A stretch of 64,000 bases of DNA from an uncultured Prevotella sp. (GCA_900318395.1 ONKL01000001.1:1-64000); one strand, 5' to 3'; numbered from the stretch's first letter, positions 9,096-18,971 are shown. Notes: a model not told the origin generated them from the sequence alone. Numbers and translations are program-made.

Positions 9096-10829
9096 ATGCA
9101 TTTCAAATGGAATTACGAACCACCAACATCAGAACGACAGACGGCAGCTAAGGAGCTGGGAGAGAAGATCGGCATGAGTCCGATTCTCGCAGACCTGCTC
9201 ATTCAGCGCGGTATCAAGACGGAGAGTGCAGCCAAGCGCTTCTTCCGTCCGATGCTAAACGAACTGATTGACCCGTTCCTGATGAACGACATGGACGTGG
9301 CAGTCGACAGGCTGAACGATGCTATGGGGCGCAAAGAGCGTATCATGGTGTATGGCGACTATGATGTCGACGGATGTACGGCGGTAGCTTTGGTGTACAA
9401 GTTCTTACTGCAGTTCTACTCTAACATTGAGTACTATATTCCCGATCGTTATGAAGAGGGTTATGGTATCAGCAAAAAGGGATTGGACTATGCAGCTGAA
9501 CATGATATCAAACTTATTATTGTGCTGGATTGCGGCATTAAGGCAATCGATGAAATCGCCTATGCGAAGAGCCTGGGCATCGATTTCATTATCTGTGATC
9601 ACCACGTGCCTGATGATGAATTGCCCAATGCAGTGGCTATTCTGAATCCTAAGCGTGAAGACTCTACCTACCCCTTCAAGCATCTCTGCGGATGCGGTGT
9701 AGGCTTCAAGTTTATGCAGGCTTTTGCCAAGAACAACGGCATTCCCTTCTCGCGACTCATTCCCCTACTCGATTTTTGTGCGGTCAGCATTGCCGCCGAT
9801 ATCGTACCCATCATGGGTGAGAACCGCATCCTTGCCTTCCACGGACTGAAACAGTTGAACACCAATCCTTCAGTAGGCCTGAAATCCATCATTGAGATCT
9901 GCGGACTGACAGGCCGCGAGATTACAATGAGCGATATCGTGTTCAAGATCGGGCCGCGCATCAACGCCTCTGGGCGTATGCAGAACGGTACTGAGGCTGT
10001 CGACCTGTTGGTAGAGCGCGATTTCAACAAGGCTTTGGCTGAAGCCAATCTGATTAATGAATACAACGAGCAGCGCAAGGATGTCGACAAGCAGATGACA
10101 GAGGAGGCCAATCAGATTGTAGCTGAGCTCGAAAGTCAGAAGCACCACTCCAGCATCGTACTCTACGATGAGAACTGGAAGAAGGGCGTCATTGGTATTG
10201 TTGCCTCTCGACTGACGGAACTCTATTATCGTCCGACGGTGGTGCTCACCAAGCACAACGGTCTGGCTACGGGTTCTGCCCGCAGTGTAGCAGGCTATGA
10301 CCTCTATGATGCCATCAAGAGTTGTCGTGACCTGCTCGAGAACTTCGGTGGTCACACTTATGCCGTTGGTCTCTCTATGAAGATTGAAAATATCCCCGAG
10401 TTCCGTCGCCGTTTCCAGAAATATGTCACTGAGCATATCTTGCCCGAGCAGACGGAAGCAACGCTCGACATCAATGCCGTCATCGATTTCAAGGATGTTA
10501 CGAAGAAGTTGCACAACGACCTGAAGAAGTTTGCGCCCCACGGTCCTGACAATCCAAAGCCACTCTTCTGCACCCGTAATGTCTACGATTACGGTACCTC
10601 AAAGGTGGTGGGACGCCAGCAGGAGCATATCAAACTCGAGCTCGTTGACTCCAAGTCAAGCAATGTCCTCAATGGCATCGCTTTCGGACAGAGTGCGTCT
10701 GCGCGATACATCAAGTCAAAACGCTCGTTTGATATCGTCTACACCATCGAAGACAATATCTACAAGCGCAGCGAGGTACAGCTGCAGATTGAGGATATCC
10801 AGCCGTCAGAGCCTTCCGAAACAGAATGA
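9096..10829 (+). CDS. recJ: Single-stranded-DNA-specific exonuclease RecJ
   Basis: RecJ degrades single-stranded DNA 5' to 3' in recombination and repair. The 577-residue protein has the DHH motifs YGDYDVDGCTA and CDHHVPDDELP. The DHHA1 region follows with GVIGIVASRL and GSARSVAGYDL, and then an OB-like C terminus. It overlaps recQ by four bases (ATGA), so the nuclease and helicase are translationally coupled, which suits their joint role in end processing. Confidence 0.96.
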   Translation: MHFKWNYEPPTSERQTAAKELGEKIGMSPILADLLIQRGIKTESAAKRFFRPMLNELIDPFLMNDMDVAVDRLNDAMGRKERIMVYGDYDVDGCTAVALVYKFLLQFYSNIEYYIPDRYEEGYGISKKGLDYAAEHDIKLIIVLDCGIKAIDEIAYAKSLGIDFIICDHHVPDDELPNAVAILNPKREDSTYPFKHLCGCGVGFKFMQAFAKNNGIPFSRLIPLLDFCAVSIAADIVPIMGENRILAFHGLKQLNTNPSVGLKSIIEICGLTGREITMSDIVFKIGPRINASGRMQNGTEAVDLLVERDFNKALAEANLINEYNEQRKDVDKQMTEEANQIVAELESQKHHSSIVLYDENWKKGVIGIVASRLTELYYRPTVVLTKHNGLATGSARSVAGYDLYDAIKSCRDLLENFGGHTYAVGLSMKIENIPEFRRRFQKYVTEHILPEQTEATLDINAVIDFKDVTKKLHNDLKKFAPHGPDNPKPLFCTRNVYDYGTSKVVGRQQEHIKLELVDSKSSNVLNGIAFGQSASARYIKSKRSFDIVYTIEDNIYKRSEVQLQIEDIQPSEPSETE

Positions 10830-12763
10830 CATCCTATCAGGACATCCTCCGCCAATACTGGGGCTATGATGATTTCCGTGGTATTCAGCGCGAGATCATC
10901 GAGTCAATAGGTAGCGGTCACGACACATTGGGACTGATGCCTACAGGAGGTGGAAAATCCATCACGTTTCAAGTGCCTGCCCTTTCAAAGGAAGGCACTT
11001 GTATTGTGATTACTCCCCTCATCGCCCTGATGAAGGATCAGGTAGAGAACCTCCGCCGCCGTGGCATCCGTGCTGCAGCTATTTATTCGGGGCTCACCCG
11101 CGAAGAGATTGTCATCACCCTCGAGAATTGCATCTTCGGTGCCGTGAAGATCCTCTATGTTTCCCCTGAACGTCTCTCTTCTGAACTGTTCCAGACGAAA
11201 CTCCGCCATATGCACGTCAGTTTCATCACTGTCGACGAGGCACACTGCATCTCACAGTGGGGTTATGATTTCCGCCCCTCTTACCTTGAGATTGCGAAGA
11301 TACGCAAGTTTCTCCCTGGTATACCCGTGCTGGCGCTCACGGCCACAGCAACACCTCAGGTCGTAGATGATATCTGCGATAAGTTATCGAGGAATGTGGA
11401 ATGTGGAATGTGGAATGAGAATAGTCATATTCCATTTAATGTCTTCCGCATGAGCTTCGAGCGGAGGAACCTTGCTTATGTCGTTCGTCAGACCACAGAT
11501 AAGCGCGAGCAACTCATTCATATCCTCCAAAATGTCAAGGGGACGGCCATCGTCTACACCCGTAGCCGCCGCCGCACCAAGGAGTTTGCCGAACTGCTCA
11601 ACGAGGCAGGCATCTCTGCCACCTTCTATCATGCGGGGCTCGACACTGCCACAAAAGATGAGCGCCAGATAGCCTGGCAGAACGACAAGACCCGTGTGAT
11701 GGTAGCGACAAATGCTTTTGGAATGGGTATCGACAAGCCCGATGTGCGGGTGGTTATCCATGTCGATTGCCCTGATAGTGTCGAGGCCTACTTTCAGGAG
11801 GCTGGACGTGCTGGGCGCGACGGACAGAAAGCTTATGCAGTGTTGCTATATAATGATGCCGACCACCGCAAACTCGAAAAGCGAATCTCCGACACTTTCC
11901 CTGAGAAAGATTTCATCCGTGAGGTCTACGAGCACCTCGCTTATTTTTATCAAATAGGTGTTGGCTCTGGCTATAATCACACCTTCGAGTTTAACATAGA
12001 TAAGTTCTGTCACACCTTCCGTCATTTTCCTATTCAGGTCGACTCTGCCCTCAAGATTCTCAACCGTGCAGGTTATATCGAATACACGGAGGAACAGGAC
12101 AATCAAGCACGCGTTATGTTTACCGTGAGCCGCAACGAGCTCTACCGTCTGGAGAACAATACTGACAATGAAGAGCGTGTCATTACGGCCCTGTTACGCA
12201 ACTATGGTGGACTCTTCACCGATTATAATTATATCGACGAATCATTCATTGCCCAACAATGCGGCCTGCAGTCCCAACAGGTTTACCTGATACTGAAGAA
12301 TCTTAGTCAGCGCCATATCCTCCACTTCATTCCACAGAAGAAGACGCCCTATATCCGTTATGCTCAAAGGCGCGAGGATAAAGAGCATATCCAGCTCATG
12401 CCCGTCATCTATGAGGAGCGAAAGGCGCAGTTTGCTGAGCGCATCCACGCCATGATTGCCTATGCCACCAACGATAGCGTCTGCCGCAGTCGTCAGTTGC
12501 TCCGCTATTTTGGGGAAGACAACGACCACGACTGCCGCCAGTGTGATGTCTGTCTCAGTCACCGTCCAGAAGGCATGGTGTCCGAACCCCGCCTCAACGA
12601 GGCCATGGAGAAGATTCTGGATCTGCTCGACGACGGCAAGCCCCACCCTATTACAGACTTACGCGACATTCAGTTGCCTTCCGACGAACTGAATGCCGCG
12701 ATCGATTATCTTTTTCAGGAAGAGTACATCCGTCAGGATGACGGTCTCCTCACCCGTCTATAA
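10826..12763 (+). CDS. recQ: ATP-dependent DNA helicase RecQ, with heptamer-encoded insert
   Basis: RecQ unwinds DNA 3' to 5' with RecJ in recombination. Walker A is TGGGKS near residue 40 and the DEAH box is VDEAHCISQWGYDFR near 137. The zinc-binding RQC region is CRSRQ...DCRQCDVCLSH. The C terminus is a short winged-helix-like segment; I see no HRDC domain. Residues about 189-205 (NVECGMWNENSH) are absent from ordinary RecQ proteins, lie between DDICDKLS and FRMSFERRN, and are encoded by four GGAATGT-type heptamers. This places the insert in a surface loop of the helicase core. Confidence 0.95.
   Translation: MTSYQDILRQYWGYDDFRGIQREIIESIGSGHDTLGLMPTGGGKSITFQVPALSKEGTCIVITPLIALMKDQVENLRRRGIRAAAIYSGLTREEIVITLENCIFGAVKILYVSPERLSSELFQTKLRHMHVSFITVDEAHCISQWGYDFRPSYLEIAKIRKFLPGIPVLALTATATPQVVDDICDKLSRNVECGMWNENSHIPFNVFRMSFERRNLAYVVRQTTDKREQLIHILQNVKGTAIVYTRSRRRTKEFAELLNEAGISATFYHAGLDTATKDERQIAWQNDKTRVMVATNAFGMGIDKPDVRVVIHVDCPDSVEAYFQEAGRAGRDGQKAYAVLLYNDADHRKLEKRISDTFPEKDFIREVYEHLAYFYQIGVGSGYNHTFEFNIDKFCHTFRHFPIQVDSALKILNRAGYIEYTEEQDNQARVMFTVSRNELYRLENNTDNEERVITALLRNYGGLFTDYNYIDESFIAQQCGLQSQQVYLILKNLSQRHILHFIPQKKTPYIRYAQRREDKEHIQLMPVIYEERKAQFAERIHAMIAYATNDSVCRSRQLLRYFGEDNDHDCRQCDVCLSHRPEGMVSEPRLNEAMEKILDLLDDGKPHPITDLRDIQLPSDELNAAIDYLFQEEYIRQDDGLLTRL
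11391..11418 (+). repeat. GGAATGT heptamer array inside recQ
   Basis: Four consecutive 7-mers (GGAATGT three times, then GGAATGA) lie in frame inside recQ. An ATTCC follows about 15 bp later, giving partial inverted symmetry. The same heptamer occurs inside ilvD and the inositol monophosphatase gene. Confidence 0.9.
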
Positions 12764-12781
12764 ACTTCAAACTATAAACTC

Positions 12782-14233
12782 CTAAAAATCCAATTTCAGC
12801 TGACGCTCATCCTCCATGTCACGCTCATGGCAGTAGCTTGAGCCATCAAAACAGTGTGTACATAGCTTGCACTTCGGCATGCCGATGGCCTCCACCAAAT
12901 CCTCCAGCTTGGCAAACTTCAGCGATGTCAACCCCAGTCGTTTGGCTATTTCATCTACCATCCGCTTGTATTCTGGCGAATCTGTCTGCGCATATTTTTC
13001 CAGATTTTTCTTGTCATCGCCCTCAAAGTCCTTGATAATGCGACGGGTAATCAGCTCCATATCACTTTTTGATGAAGTGAAGCCGATGAACGGACAGCCA
13101 TAGACTAGTGGTGGACACGAGATACGGCAGTGTACCTCCTTGGCACCATACTCAAAGAAAGTCTTCACATTATCCTTCAGCTGTGTACCGCGCACGATTG
13201 AGTCATCGCAGAATACCACGCGCTGATCCTTCAGCAACGCAGGGTTCGGAATCAGTTTCATCTTGGCCACCAGTGCACGACGTTCCTGATTGCCAGGTGT
13301 AAACGAGCGGGGCCATGTCGGTGTGTATTTCAGGACAGCACGCTTATAGGGGACACCCTTGCCATCAGCATAGCCCAGTGCCATTCCTACACCTGAGTCA
13401 GGCACACCACAGACGCAATCCACTTCTGTATCATCCTTCGCACCCATCATCTCGCCGTTACGCTCGCGTACAGCCTCAACGTTGATTCCATTATAGTCTG
13501 AAGCGGGGAATCCATAGTAAACCCAGAGGAACGAACAAATCTGCTCGCGCTTCAGTGGTTCCTGTAGCACCTCCAACGAGTCGGCAGTCAGAAAGACTAT
13601 CTCACCAGGCCCCAGATCCCGCACACGATGGTATTCCAGATTAGGGAAACTTGTCGACTCACTCGAAACGGCGTAGGCACCATCCTTTTTCCCAATCACA
13701 ATGGGTGTACGGCCCAAGAAGTCACGAGCTGCTATCAGCCCTTTCTCTGTCATGATCAGCATCGAGCAAGAGCCATTTATCTTGCTATAAACCAGATTGA
13801 TACCTTCTACAAAGGTGCGACCCATATTAATAAGTAATGCGACGAGTTCAGTCTGGTTGATGGTGTTGGCAGAGAGCTCGCTGAAGTGCATTCTGCGCTC
13901 TAACAGCTCATCAGCAATCTCTCTGAGGTTGTTGATTTTTGCCACCGTCACCACAGCGTAGCGCCCAAGGTGGGAATTCACGATGATAGGCTGCGGATCT
14001 GTGTCGCTGATGACGCCGATACCCTGATTGCCCGAAAACGAGTCAAGTTCGTCCTCGAACTTCGAGCGGAAATAATCTCGCTCCAGATTGTGAATCTTCC
14101 TGCTGAAGCCAGTCTCCTTGTCAAACATGACCATACCGGCTCGCTTCGTACCTAAATGCGAATTGTAATCAGTGCCATAGAACAGGTCGTTCACACAGCT
14201 TTTCGTGGCGATGGTTCCAAAGAATCCTCCCAT
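12782..14233 (-). CDS. PurF-like amidophosphoribosyltransferase homologue lacking the N-terminal Cys
   Basis: The protein has the PurF architecture: an N-terminal class II glutamine amidotransferase-like domain and a C-terminal phosphoribosyltransferase domain with the PRPP loop VVFCDDSIVRGT near residue 345. The amidotransferase nucleophile must be Cys1, but this protein begins MGGFFGTIATKSC and no Cys directly follows the initiator Met. A C-terminal CKLCTHC...C cluster might hold a metal. It may be a paralogue that uses ammonia or has a regulatory role rather than the main purine enzyme. Confidence 0.8.
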   Translation of the reverse strand: MGGFFGTIATKSCVNDLFYGTDYNSHLGTKRAGMVMFDKETGFSRKIHNLERDYFRSKFEDELDSFSGNQGIGVISDTDPQPIIVNSHLGRYAVVTVAKINNLREIADELLERRMHFSELSANTINQTELVALLINMGRTFVEGINLVYSKINGSCSMLIMTEKGLIAARDFLGRTPIVIGKKDGAYAVSSESTSFPNLEYHRVRDLGPGEIVFLTADSLEVLQEPLKREQICSFLWVYYGFPASDYNGINVEAVRERNGEMMGAKDDTEVDCVCGVPDSGVGMALGYADGKGVPYKRAVLKYTPTWPRSFTPGNQERRALVAKMKLIPNPALLKDQRVVFCDDSIVRGTQLKDNVKTFFEYGAKEVHCRISCPPLVYGCPFIGFTSSKSDMELITRRIIKDFEGDDKKNLEKYAQTDSPEYKRMVDEIAKRLGLTSLKFAKLEDLVEAIGMPKCKLCTHCFDGSSYCHERDMEDERQLKLDF

Positions 14234-14265
14234 AAGTTGTTTTGTTATCCTTTTATTTTAAATGA

Positions 14266-14296
14266 ATTGCGGAGGTGCGCTACGCACCCCCGCAAT
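14266..14296 (-). terminator. GC-rich hairpin downstream of ilvC
   Basis: ATTGCGG, AGGTGCG and their complements form a long GC-rich stem with a very short loop between the ilvC stop and the PurF-like start. It has no clear U tract on the minus strand, so it could reduce read-through into the next gene rather than fully stop it. Confidence 0.55.
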
Positions 14297-14304
14297 CCTA
14301 TTGT

Positions 14305-15354
14305 TTATACGTCTTGGTTCTCAGGACGCAGCTTGCGCACGGTCTCGCCAGCGCGCCACATCTCCTGATTGCGCATGGCCTCGAGCTCTTTCTCCAGACC
14401 TGCACGGTAGTCGGGCTTCGAGTTGGCATCGATGGTGATCTGAGCCTCGTTACCAGTCTGGACAGAGTAGTAAAGCCACTCCATAACAGGCTTGATGGCA
14501 TCGTGGAAACGGGGAGCCCAGTCGAGAGCACCGCGCTGAGCGGTAGTCGAACAATTGGCGTACATCCAGTCCATACCCTTTGCACCGAAGAGCGGGCCAA
14601 GGCTCTGAGTCAGCTCCTCAACAGTCTCGTTGAAGGCCTCAGAGGGAGAGTGTCCATGCTCGCGAAGCACCTCATACTGTGCCAGCAGCAGACCCTGAAT
14701 AGCACCCATCAGACTTCCGCGCTCACCAGTCAAGTCACTGGTAGCCTCGCGCTGGAAGGTAGTCTCAAACATGTAGCCTGCACCGATACCGATACCAAAG
14801 GCCAGAGTCTTATCCTTAGCCTTGCCAGTAGCATCCTGATAAATGGCATAAGAGCAGTTCAGACCGCGACCCTCGCAGAACATGGTGCGGAGGCTGGTAC
14901 CTGAACCCTTAGGAGCCACCATAATCACATCGACATCCTTTGGAGGAATAACACCTGTGCGATCGCTCCAGTTGATGGCAAAGCCATGGCTGTAGTACAG
15001 CGTTTTACCAGGCTTCAGATATTTCTTAATAGTGGGCCACTGCTGAATCTGACCAGCATCGCTCAGAAGCATACAGAGAATGGTACCCTTCTCAGCGGCC
15101 TCCTCGATAGAGAACAGTGTCTCACCAGGAACCCAACCGTCAGCCACAGCCTTGTCGTAGGTCTTACCCTGACGCTGGCCAACAATCACATTGAAACCAT
15201 TGTCACGCAGGTTGCAAGCCTGGCCAGGACCCTGTACACCATAACCGATCACGGCGATGGTCTCATTCTTCAATACTTCACGTGCTTTCTCCAAAGAGAA
15301 CTCCTTGCTGGTGACTACAGTTTCCATCACGCCACCAAAATTCATTTCTGCCAT
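14305..15354 (-). CDS. ilvC: Ketol-acid reductoisomerase
   Basis: This enzyme converts acetolactate or acetohydroxybutyrate to the dihydroxy acid in valine, leucine and isoleucine synthesis, using NADPH and Mg2+. The Rossmann motif VIGYGVQGPGQACNLRDNG is near residue 35, and the helical knotted domain follows. The 349-residue length fits the family. It sits apart from ilvD-ilvB-ilvN, which lie at 23116-27320, and has its own promoter and a leader of about 145 nt. Confidence 0.95.
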   Translation of the reverse strand: MAEMNFGGVMETVVTSKEFSLEKAREVLKNETIAVIGYGVQGPGQACNLRDNGFNVIVGQRQGKTYDKAVADGWVPGETLFSIEEAAEKGTILCMLLSDAGQIQQWPTIKKYLKPGKTLYYSHGFAINWSDRTGVIPPKDVDVIMVAPKGSGTSLRTMFCEGRGLNCSYAIYQDATGKAKDKTLAFGIGIGAGYMFETTFQREATSDLTGERGSLMGAIQGLLLAQYEVLREHGHSPSEAFNETVEELTQSLGPLFGAKGMDWMYANCSTTAQRGALDWAPRFHDAIKPVMEWLYYSVQTGNEAQITIDANSKPDYRAGLEKELEAMRNQEMWRAGETVRKLRPENQDV

Positions 15355-15507
15355 TTTAATTTTAAATGTTTAATGTTAATATTTTCCCTTGCGTACCATG
15401 CCAGCCCTTCACGAGAGCCGGACGTTTGGTGATTACCACCGTCTTCTGGTCAGTCCACTTAGCGCTTACTCGAAACGCCAACGAGGGGTTAACTTAGAAA
15501 TCGGTTG

Positions 15508-15539
15508 CAAAGGTACAAATAAGTGAGTAAAAAACCAAA
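15508..15539 (-). promoter_or_regulatory. ilvC promoter (TTTG-N20-TACCTTTG)
   Basis: On the minus strand TTTG and TACCTTTG are separated by exactly 20 bp, a full Bacteroidetes promoter. Transcription should begin near 15502, leaving a leader of about 145 nt before ilvC. The leader contains a 7-bp stem with two wobble pairs and a short non-ATG frame ending at 15362. Between the promoter and 15617 I see only two short palindromes and no gene. Confidence 0.85.
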
Positions 15540-15617
15540 TAATATTTGAGTTTTTTCGAGCATGGGTACCTTCGACCGTAGGTCAAAATCACAATTTTGA
15601 GCGATATAGCCCGATTT

Positions 15618-16376
15618 TTAACCTAAAAATATGATCTTGCTCCTACACGTTTCGATTTCCTCGCCCGTAGCGGCATCCGTCTTACAGATACGTACACAAT
15701 ACTCGTTCTCACCCGTCTGCTCACGATAGAAGCTCAGCCTGTCACCCTGATGCGCCTCAGCCACGTAGGCAATCTCGAAGCGCTTAATCTGGTGCTCACG
15801 ATACCAGTCGATATCCCAGAGGTCCAGCACGTGCTCAATATACTTCACAGAATTGATATGGCCATTGATGTCCACATCATTATAATAGGTGTCGATAGTG
15901 CGCACCAGTTCCGCACCGTCACCCATCTTCACGCGCCCACCCTTGTCGATGGGGCACTCCTTGTCTTTCTCAATCCAGTTGTCGATAGCTCTGTTGTCGA
16001 TGGCAAAGATATCCGTCGGCTGACGGGTATCCGTGTCGATCATCGCCCAAATCGAGCGGCCATAGCCATACACCCTACCCTCGTTATCGACCACACGGAA
16101 GTTACGACTCGTGAAGTAGCGCATCGCACTCTCCACCCAAGTCTCCACGTTAAACTTCGTGTACATCTTTGGCATCTCCTCCATCTCGATGGCCAGTCGT
16201 GAGAGCACCCAACTGCGCTGGATGGTCATCAGGTAGCGCATGCCGAAGCCGCGATCCGTAGAGTGAAAATCAGCTGCATTCAGCATGTGGTTCCCCAAGT
16301 GTCCCATAAAGAGCCGCTGCGAGAAATCACAGTGAAACGGCTCTGCCATAAACTCGTATATTCCTACCTTATCCAT
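15618..16376 (-). CDS. Acyl-ACP thioesterase (FatA/FatB-like)
   Basis: The 252-residue protein shows the double hot-dog pattern of acyl-ACP thioesterases, with an N-terminal half around SWVLSRLAIEMEEMPK and a C-terminal half containing YNDVDINGHINSVKYIE, which holds the usual Asn/His active-site region. It would release free fatty acids from acyl carrier protein. The minus-strand sequence TAATTTTG at 16409-16416 is a good -7 element about 33 bp before the start. Confidence 0.85.
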   Translation of the reverse strand: MDKVGIYEFMAEPFHCDFSQRLFMGHLGNHMLNAADFHSTDRGFGMRYLMTIQRSWVLSRLAIEMEEMPKMYTKFNVETWVESAMRYFTSRNFRVVDNEGRVYGYGRSIWAMIDTDTRQPTDIFAIDNRAIDNWIEKDKECPIDKGGRVKMGDGAELVRTIDTYYNDVDINGHINSVKYIEHVLDLWDIDWYREHQIKRFEIAYVAEAHQGDRLSFYREQTGENEYCVRICKTDAATGEEIETCRSKIIFLG

Positions 16377-16480
16377 ACTATCTTCATAAACAATCCTAAA
16401 ACTGGGTGCAAAATTAGTAATTTTTCTAGGATTATTTGTATATTTGTAGCCAGATTATTCAACATAAGGACAAATTTAGT

Positions 16481-16579
16481 ATGAGAAAATCAATAAGCAT
16501 AGGCTTTTTTGCCGCATGGATGGCACTTTGTGTCATATCGCGTGGTAAATGGAAAGCCTTAGGCTGCGGATTGCCGTGA
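16481..16579 (+). pseudogene. Truncated signal-peptide ORF at a possible insertion junction
   Basis: An ATG at 16481 opens a 32-residue frame that begins like a secreted protein (MRKSISIGFFAAWMALC) and then stops at TGA 16577-16579, inside the tail of the DUF3987 gene on the other strand. A TATATTTG promoter element lies at 16439-16446. A signal peptide with no mature protein suggests that the rest of the gene was lost when the DUF3987 segment arrived. It was shorter than the length usually called automatically. Confidence 0.5.
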
Positions 16580-18913
16580 AGCGAGATAGGTTTCGGTCTT
16601 CTTGTAGTCCTTCGTGCCATCGGCATTGACGACATACTCTATGAAACCTCGCTTTTTCCATTGACTCACCAGATTGGTGGCTTTTTCCACCTGATCTGGC
16701 GATGTCCCCTTGTTACGGACTTTTAACAGGTCGTCTATCGAAAAGGCATCATTCAACTGCTCCAGCAGATTCGCTGGGCCCTTGTGCACTTTGGGGCTTG
16801 CAATGTCACCGAATGCCTCTGCTGCCATCTCGCCAAACACCCTCATCTTCACCCACATATCGTACTCAAAAGTCCAGCGCATAAAGTCTGCGATGCTCTG
16901 ATTCCACTTACGATTATTCATCACGTAGAGCAGACAGGCCTTACGGAAAGCCGACTCCACACTACGGAGCCCCAGAGCCTTGTAAGCATTGCTTTCCATC
17001 ACACTATGACGATCTATCACGAGGAAGATCAGTTCTTTTGCCAGATCCCTTGCTTGTTTGCAATCAACGATTTGTCCATGGGCCTTCTCCAGACGTTCTA
17101 TGTAAGGCTGGAGCTTGGCAAAGTATTTCTCATCATAGTTACCAAACATTGGCAAATCGTATGGATCATCATTGACAATGGTACTGAAACTGACACGTGA
17201 TAAGGTGCCGTTCTCGATCTGCCCATTGAAAAAGCCTTTTGCACTATTTTCTGTTGCAGAAAACGAGATGTTAGCACGAAGGATGGTATCTGCGCGCACC
17301 GCTTCATTACCGGCTCGCTCCTGTCCGTATTCATCGGTGTCATAATTACGGCGCAAGATTTGTGTCACCTTCGTCTTCTTGCCTCCAGCCAGATCGTAGA
17401 ACATATCCACCTCATCCAAGATCATCCACAGTGCCTTGTCACCGGCCCTCTCTGCATAATCCGACAGTTTCACAAAAGCCGCTGCCGTCGTATCAGATTT
17501 TACACACTGATAAAAAAGACCCTCAGGACGTTCAGGCTTATCCTTATTGGATCCAAGGCGTTCACATTCATCTATCCATTGACGTTCCCTCTCGCGATTC
17601 ACGGAATCCCTTTCCTTCAAGGGACCCACAATGGCCTTCAGCGGTTCCTTGATACACGACTTTCCTGATGAACTGGCAGCCACGAACCCGTTGATTTGAG
17701 TGGCTTCAATAATACGTTTGTCGTAGTACCTCAACTTCAGGCCTCCCGTGTAGGTAGCGAAGGAGGTAAACGAGTGGTTTGCAATGGCAGGATGATAAAT
17801 CATCGGTGCTTTCGAAACCACGATATCCAGAGGCTTCGGCAGCACGGGCGGCATCTGGGGCTGAAGATGCAGGCCATTACTGCTCTGTCCTTTGTCAGTG
17901 CGGATCTGTTCGCCAGCCTGCCAGATAGCCTGCTTCAACTCCTTACTCATCGTCATCGACTTTGAATAGGTGCAGGCATTTTCGATGGTCTCATCCACGC
18001 GCTTACGATCCTCACCGAAGTCGGGCATGATCTGACGGATCCATGCAGACTCTCCATTACAGATAGCACGCAGATGGCACGCCATGTGGTAGATGAAGCA
18101 GTTGCGCTCGCCGTGCACTGGGCTGCCGTTCATCACCTTGGTCAGTTCGTCGATAATCATGGAATAAGGTATGCCCTTATACTCCATAGGGTACTCCTGA
18201 GCCATCAATCCATTTTGGGATTCATGCGAACACATGGAAAGATTATCCAGATTCGACATGGGTGCAGAATGGCGCTGACGCCCGTCGATGTCGAGCCCTC
18301 GATCAGTGTATGCCTTTCGGCGGAGCGCCAACTCCTCTTCAGGAAGTTGGGCATACCAGTCGTCTGATGTGTACAACTGCGAGGCAGCATCAGTGATGTA
18401 GATGGCACGCTCGGGCGAGATGCAGTTTGTGTCGAATTCCACGCCGAGGGTTTCCGTGTAGGCTCGCTGCGCCTCTTCGATGGTCATGCCCACAGGGATA
18501 CGGATGTCGAGGTGGAGCTTACCCGAAGCCGATCGCTCTGCATGGAGCAGATGTCCCTGCCACTGGCCGCCCTCCATATTATTAAGAAGGTACGCGCGAC
18601 CGAGAGCAGGTTCCACCTGTTCCACAATGTCGATATCGACACTGGTTTGGAAAGTAAAGGCTTCTGGAATAATCGACGCCTGATTGCGACGATTATCCTT
18701 GAACCTGAAATAGTGAGGACAGCGGATAGGAAGGTTCTGCTTCAGTTCGCGGCGCTGAGACACATCCTCCGTCTGGCGAATCAAGCCGACCAGCTGGGTC
18801 AGCTGTCCATTTCTTGTCAGCTCGAAATACTTGTCGAGTGACGTTTCGTACACATAGCCCTTGCTCTGTGGAGCATTCAGGGCTGCATTGATTGAGATTG
18901 TTGTTTTTGTCAT
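16559..18913 (-). CDS. BT4734-like and DUF3987 domain protein (primase/helicase-like)
   Basis: The N-terminal third resembles the BT4734-type domain common in Bacteroidales (FQTSVDIDIVEQVEPALG near residue 90), which often precedes a replication ATPase. The second half is DUF3987: a P-loop ASSSGKS near residue 415 and an acidic Walker B, MILDEVDMFYD, near 498. Such proteins occur on mobile elements and phages and are thought to act in DNA replication; that role is inferred. No integrase or transposase is next to it. A second BT4734-type protein is encoded at 46853-48982. Confidence 0.75.
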   Translation of the reverse strand: MTKTTISINAALNAPQSKGYVYETSLDKYFELTRNGQLTQLVGLIRQTEDVSQRRELKQNLPIRCPHYFRFKDNRRNQASIIPEAFTFQTSVDIDIVEQVEPALGRAYLLNNMEGGQWQGHLLHAERSASGKLHLDIRIPVGMTIEEAQRAYTETLGVEFDTNCISPERAIYITDAASQLYTSDDWYAQLPEEELALRRKAYTDRGLDIDGRQRHSAPMSNLDNLSMCSHESQNGLMAQEYPMEYKGIPYSMIIDELTKVMNGSPVHGERNCFIYHMACHLRAICNGESAWIRQIMPDFGEDRKRVDETIENACTYSKSMTMSKELKQAIWQAGEQIRTDKGQSSNGLHLQPQMPPVLPKPLDIVVSKAPMIYHPAIANHSFTSFATYTGGLKLRYYDKRIIEATQINGFVAASSSGKSCIKEPLKAIVGPLKERDSVNRERERQWIDECERLGSNKDKPERPEGLFYQCVKSDTTAAAFVKLSDYAERAGDKALWMILDEVDMFYDLAGGKKTKVTQILRRNYDTDEYGQERAGNEAVRADTILRANISFSATENSAKGFFNGQIENGTLSRVSFSTIVNDDPYDLPMFGNYDEKYFAKLQPYIERLEKAHGQIVDCKQARDLAKELIFLVIDRHSVMESNAYKALGLRSVESAFRKACLLYVMNNRKWNQSIADFMRWTFEYDMWVKMRVFGEMAAEAFGDIASPKVHKGPANLLEQLNDAFSIDDLLKVRNKGTSPDQVEKATNLVSQWKKRGFIEYVVNADGTKDYKKTETYLASRQSAA

Positions 18914-18971
18914 TATATAATAATTTTGATTAATAATCCGTTTTCGCTTTCTCTTACGATTTTCACTACTG

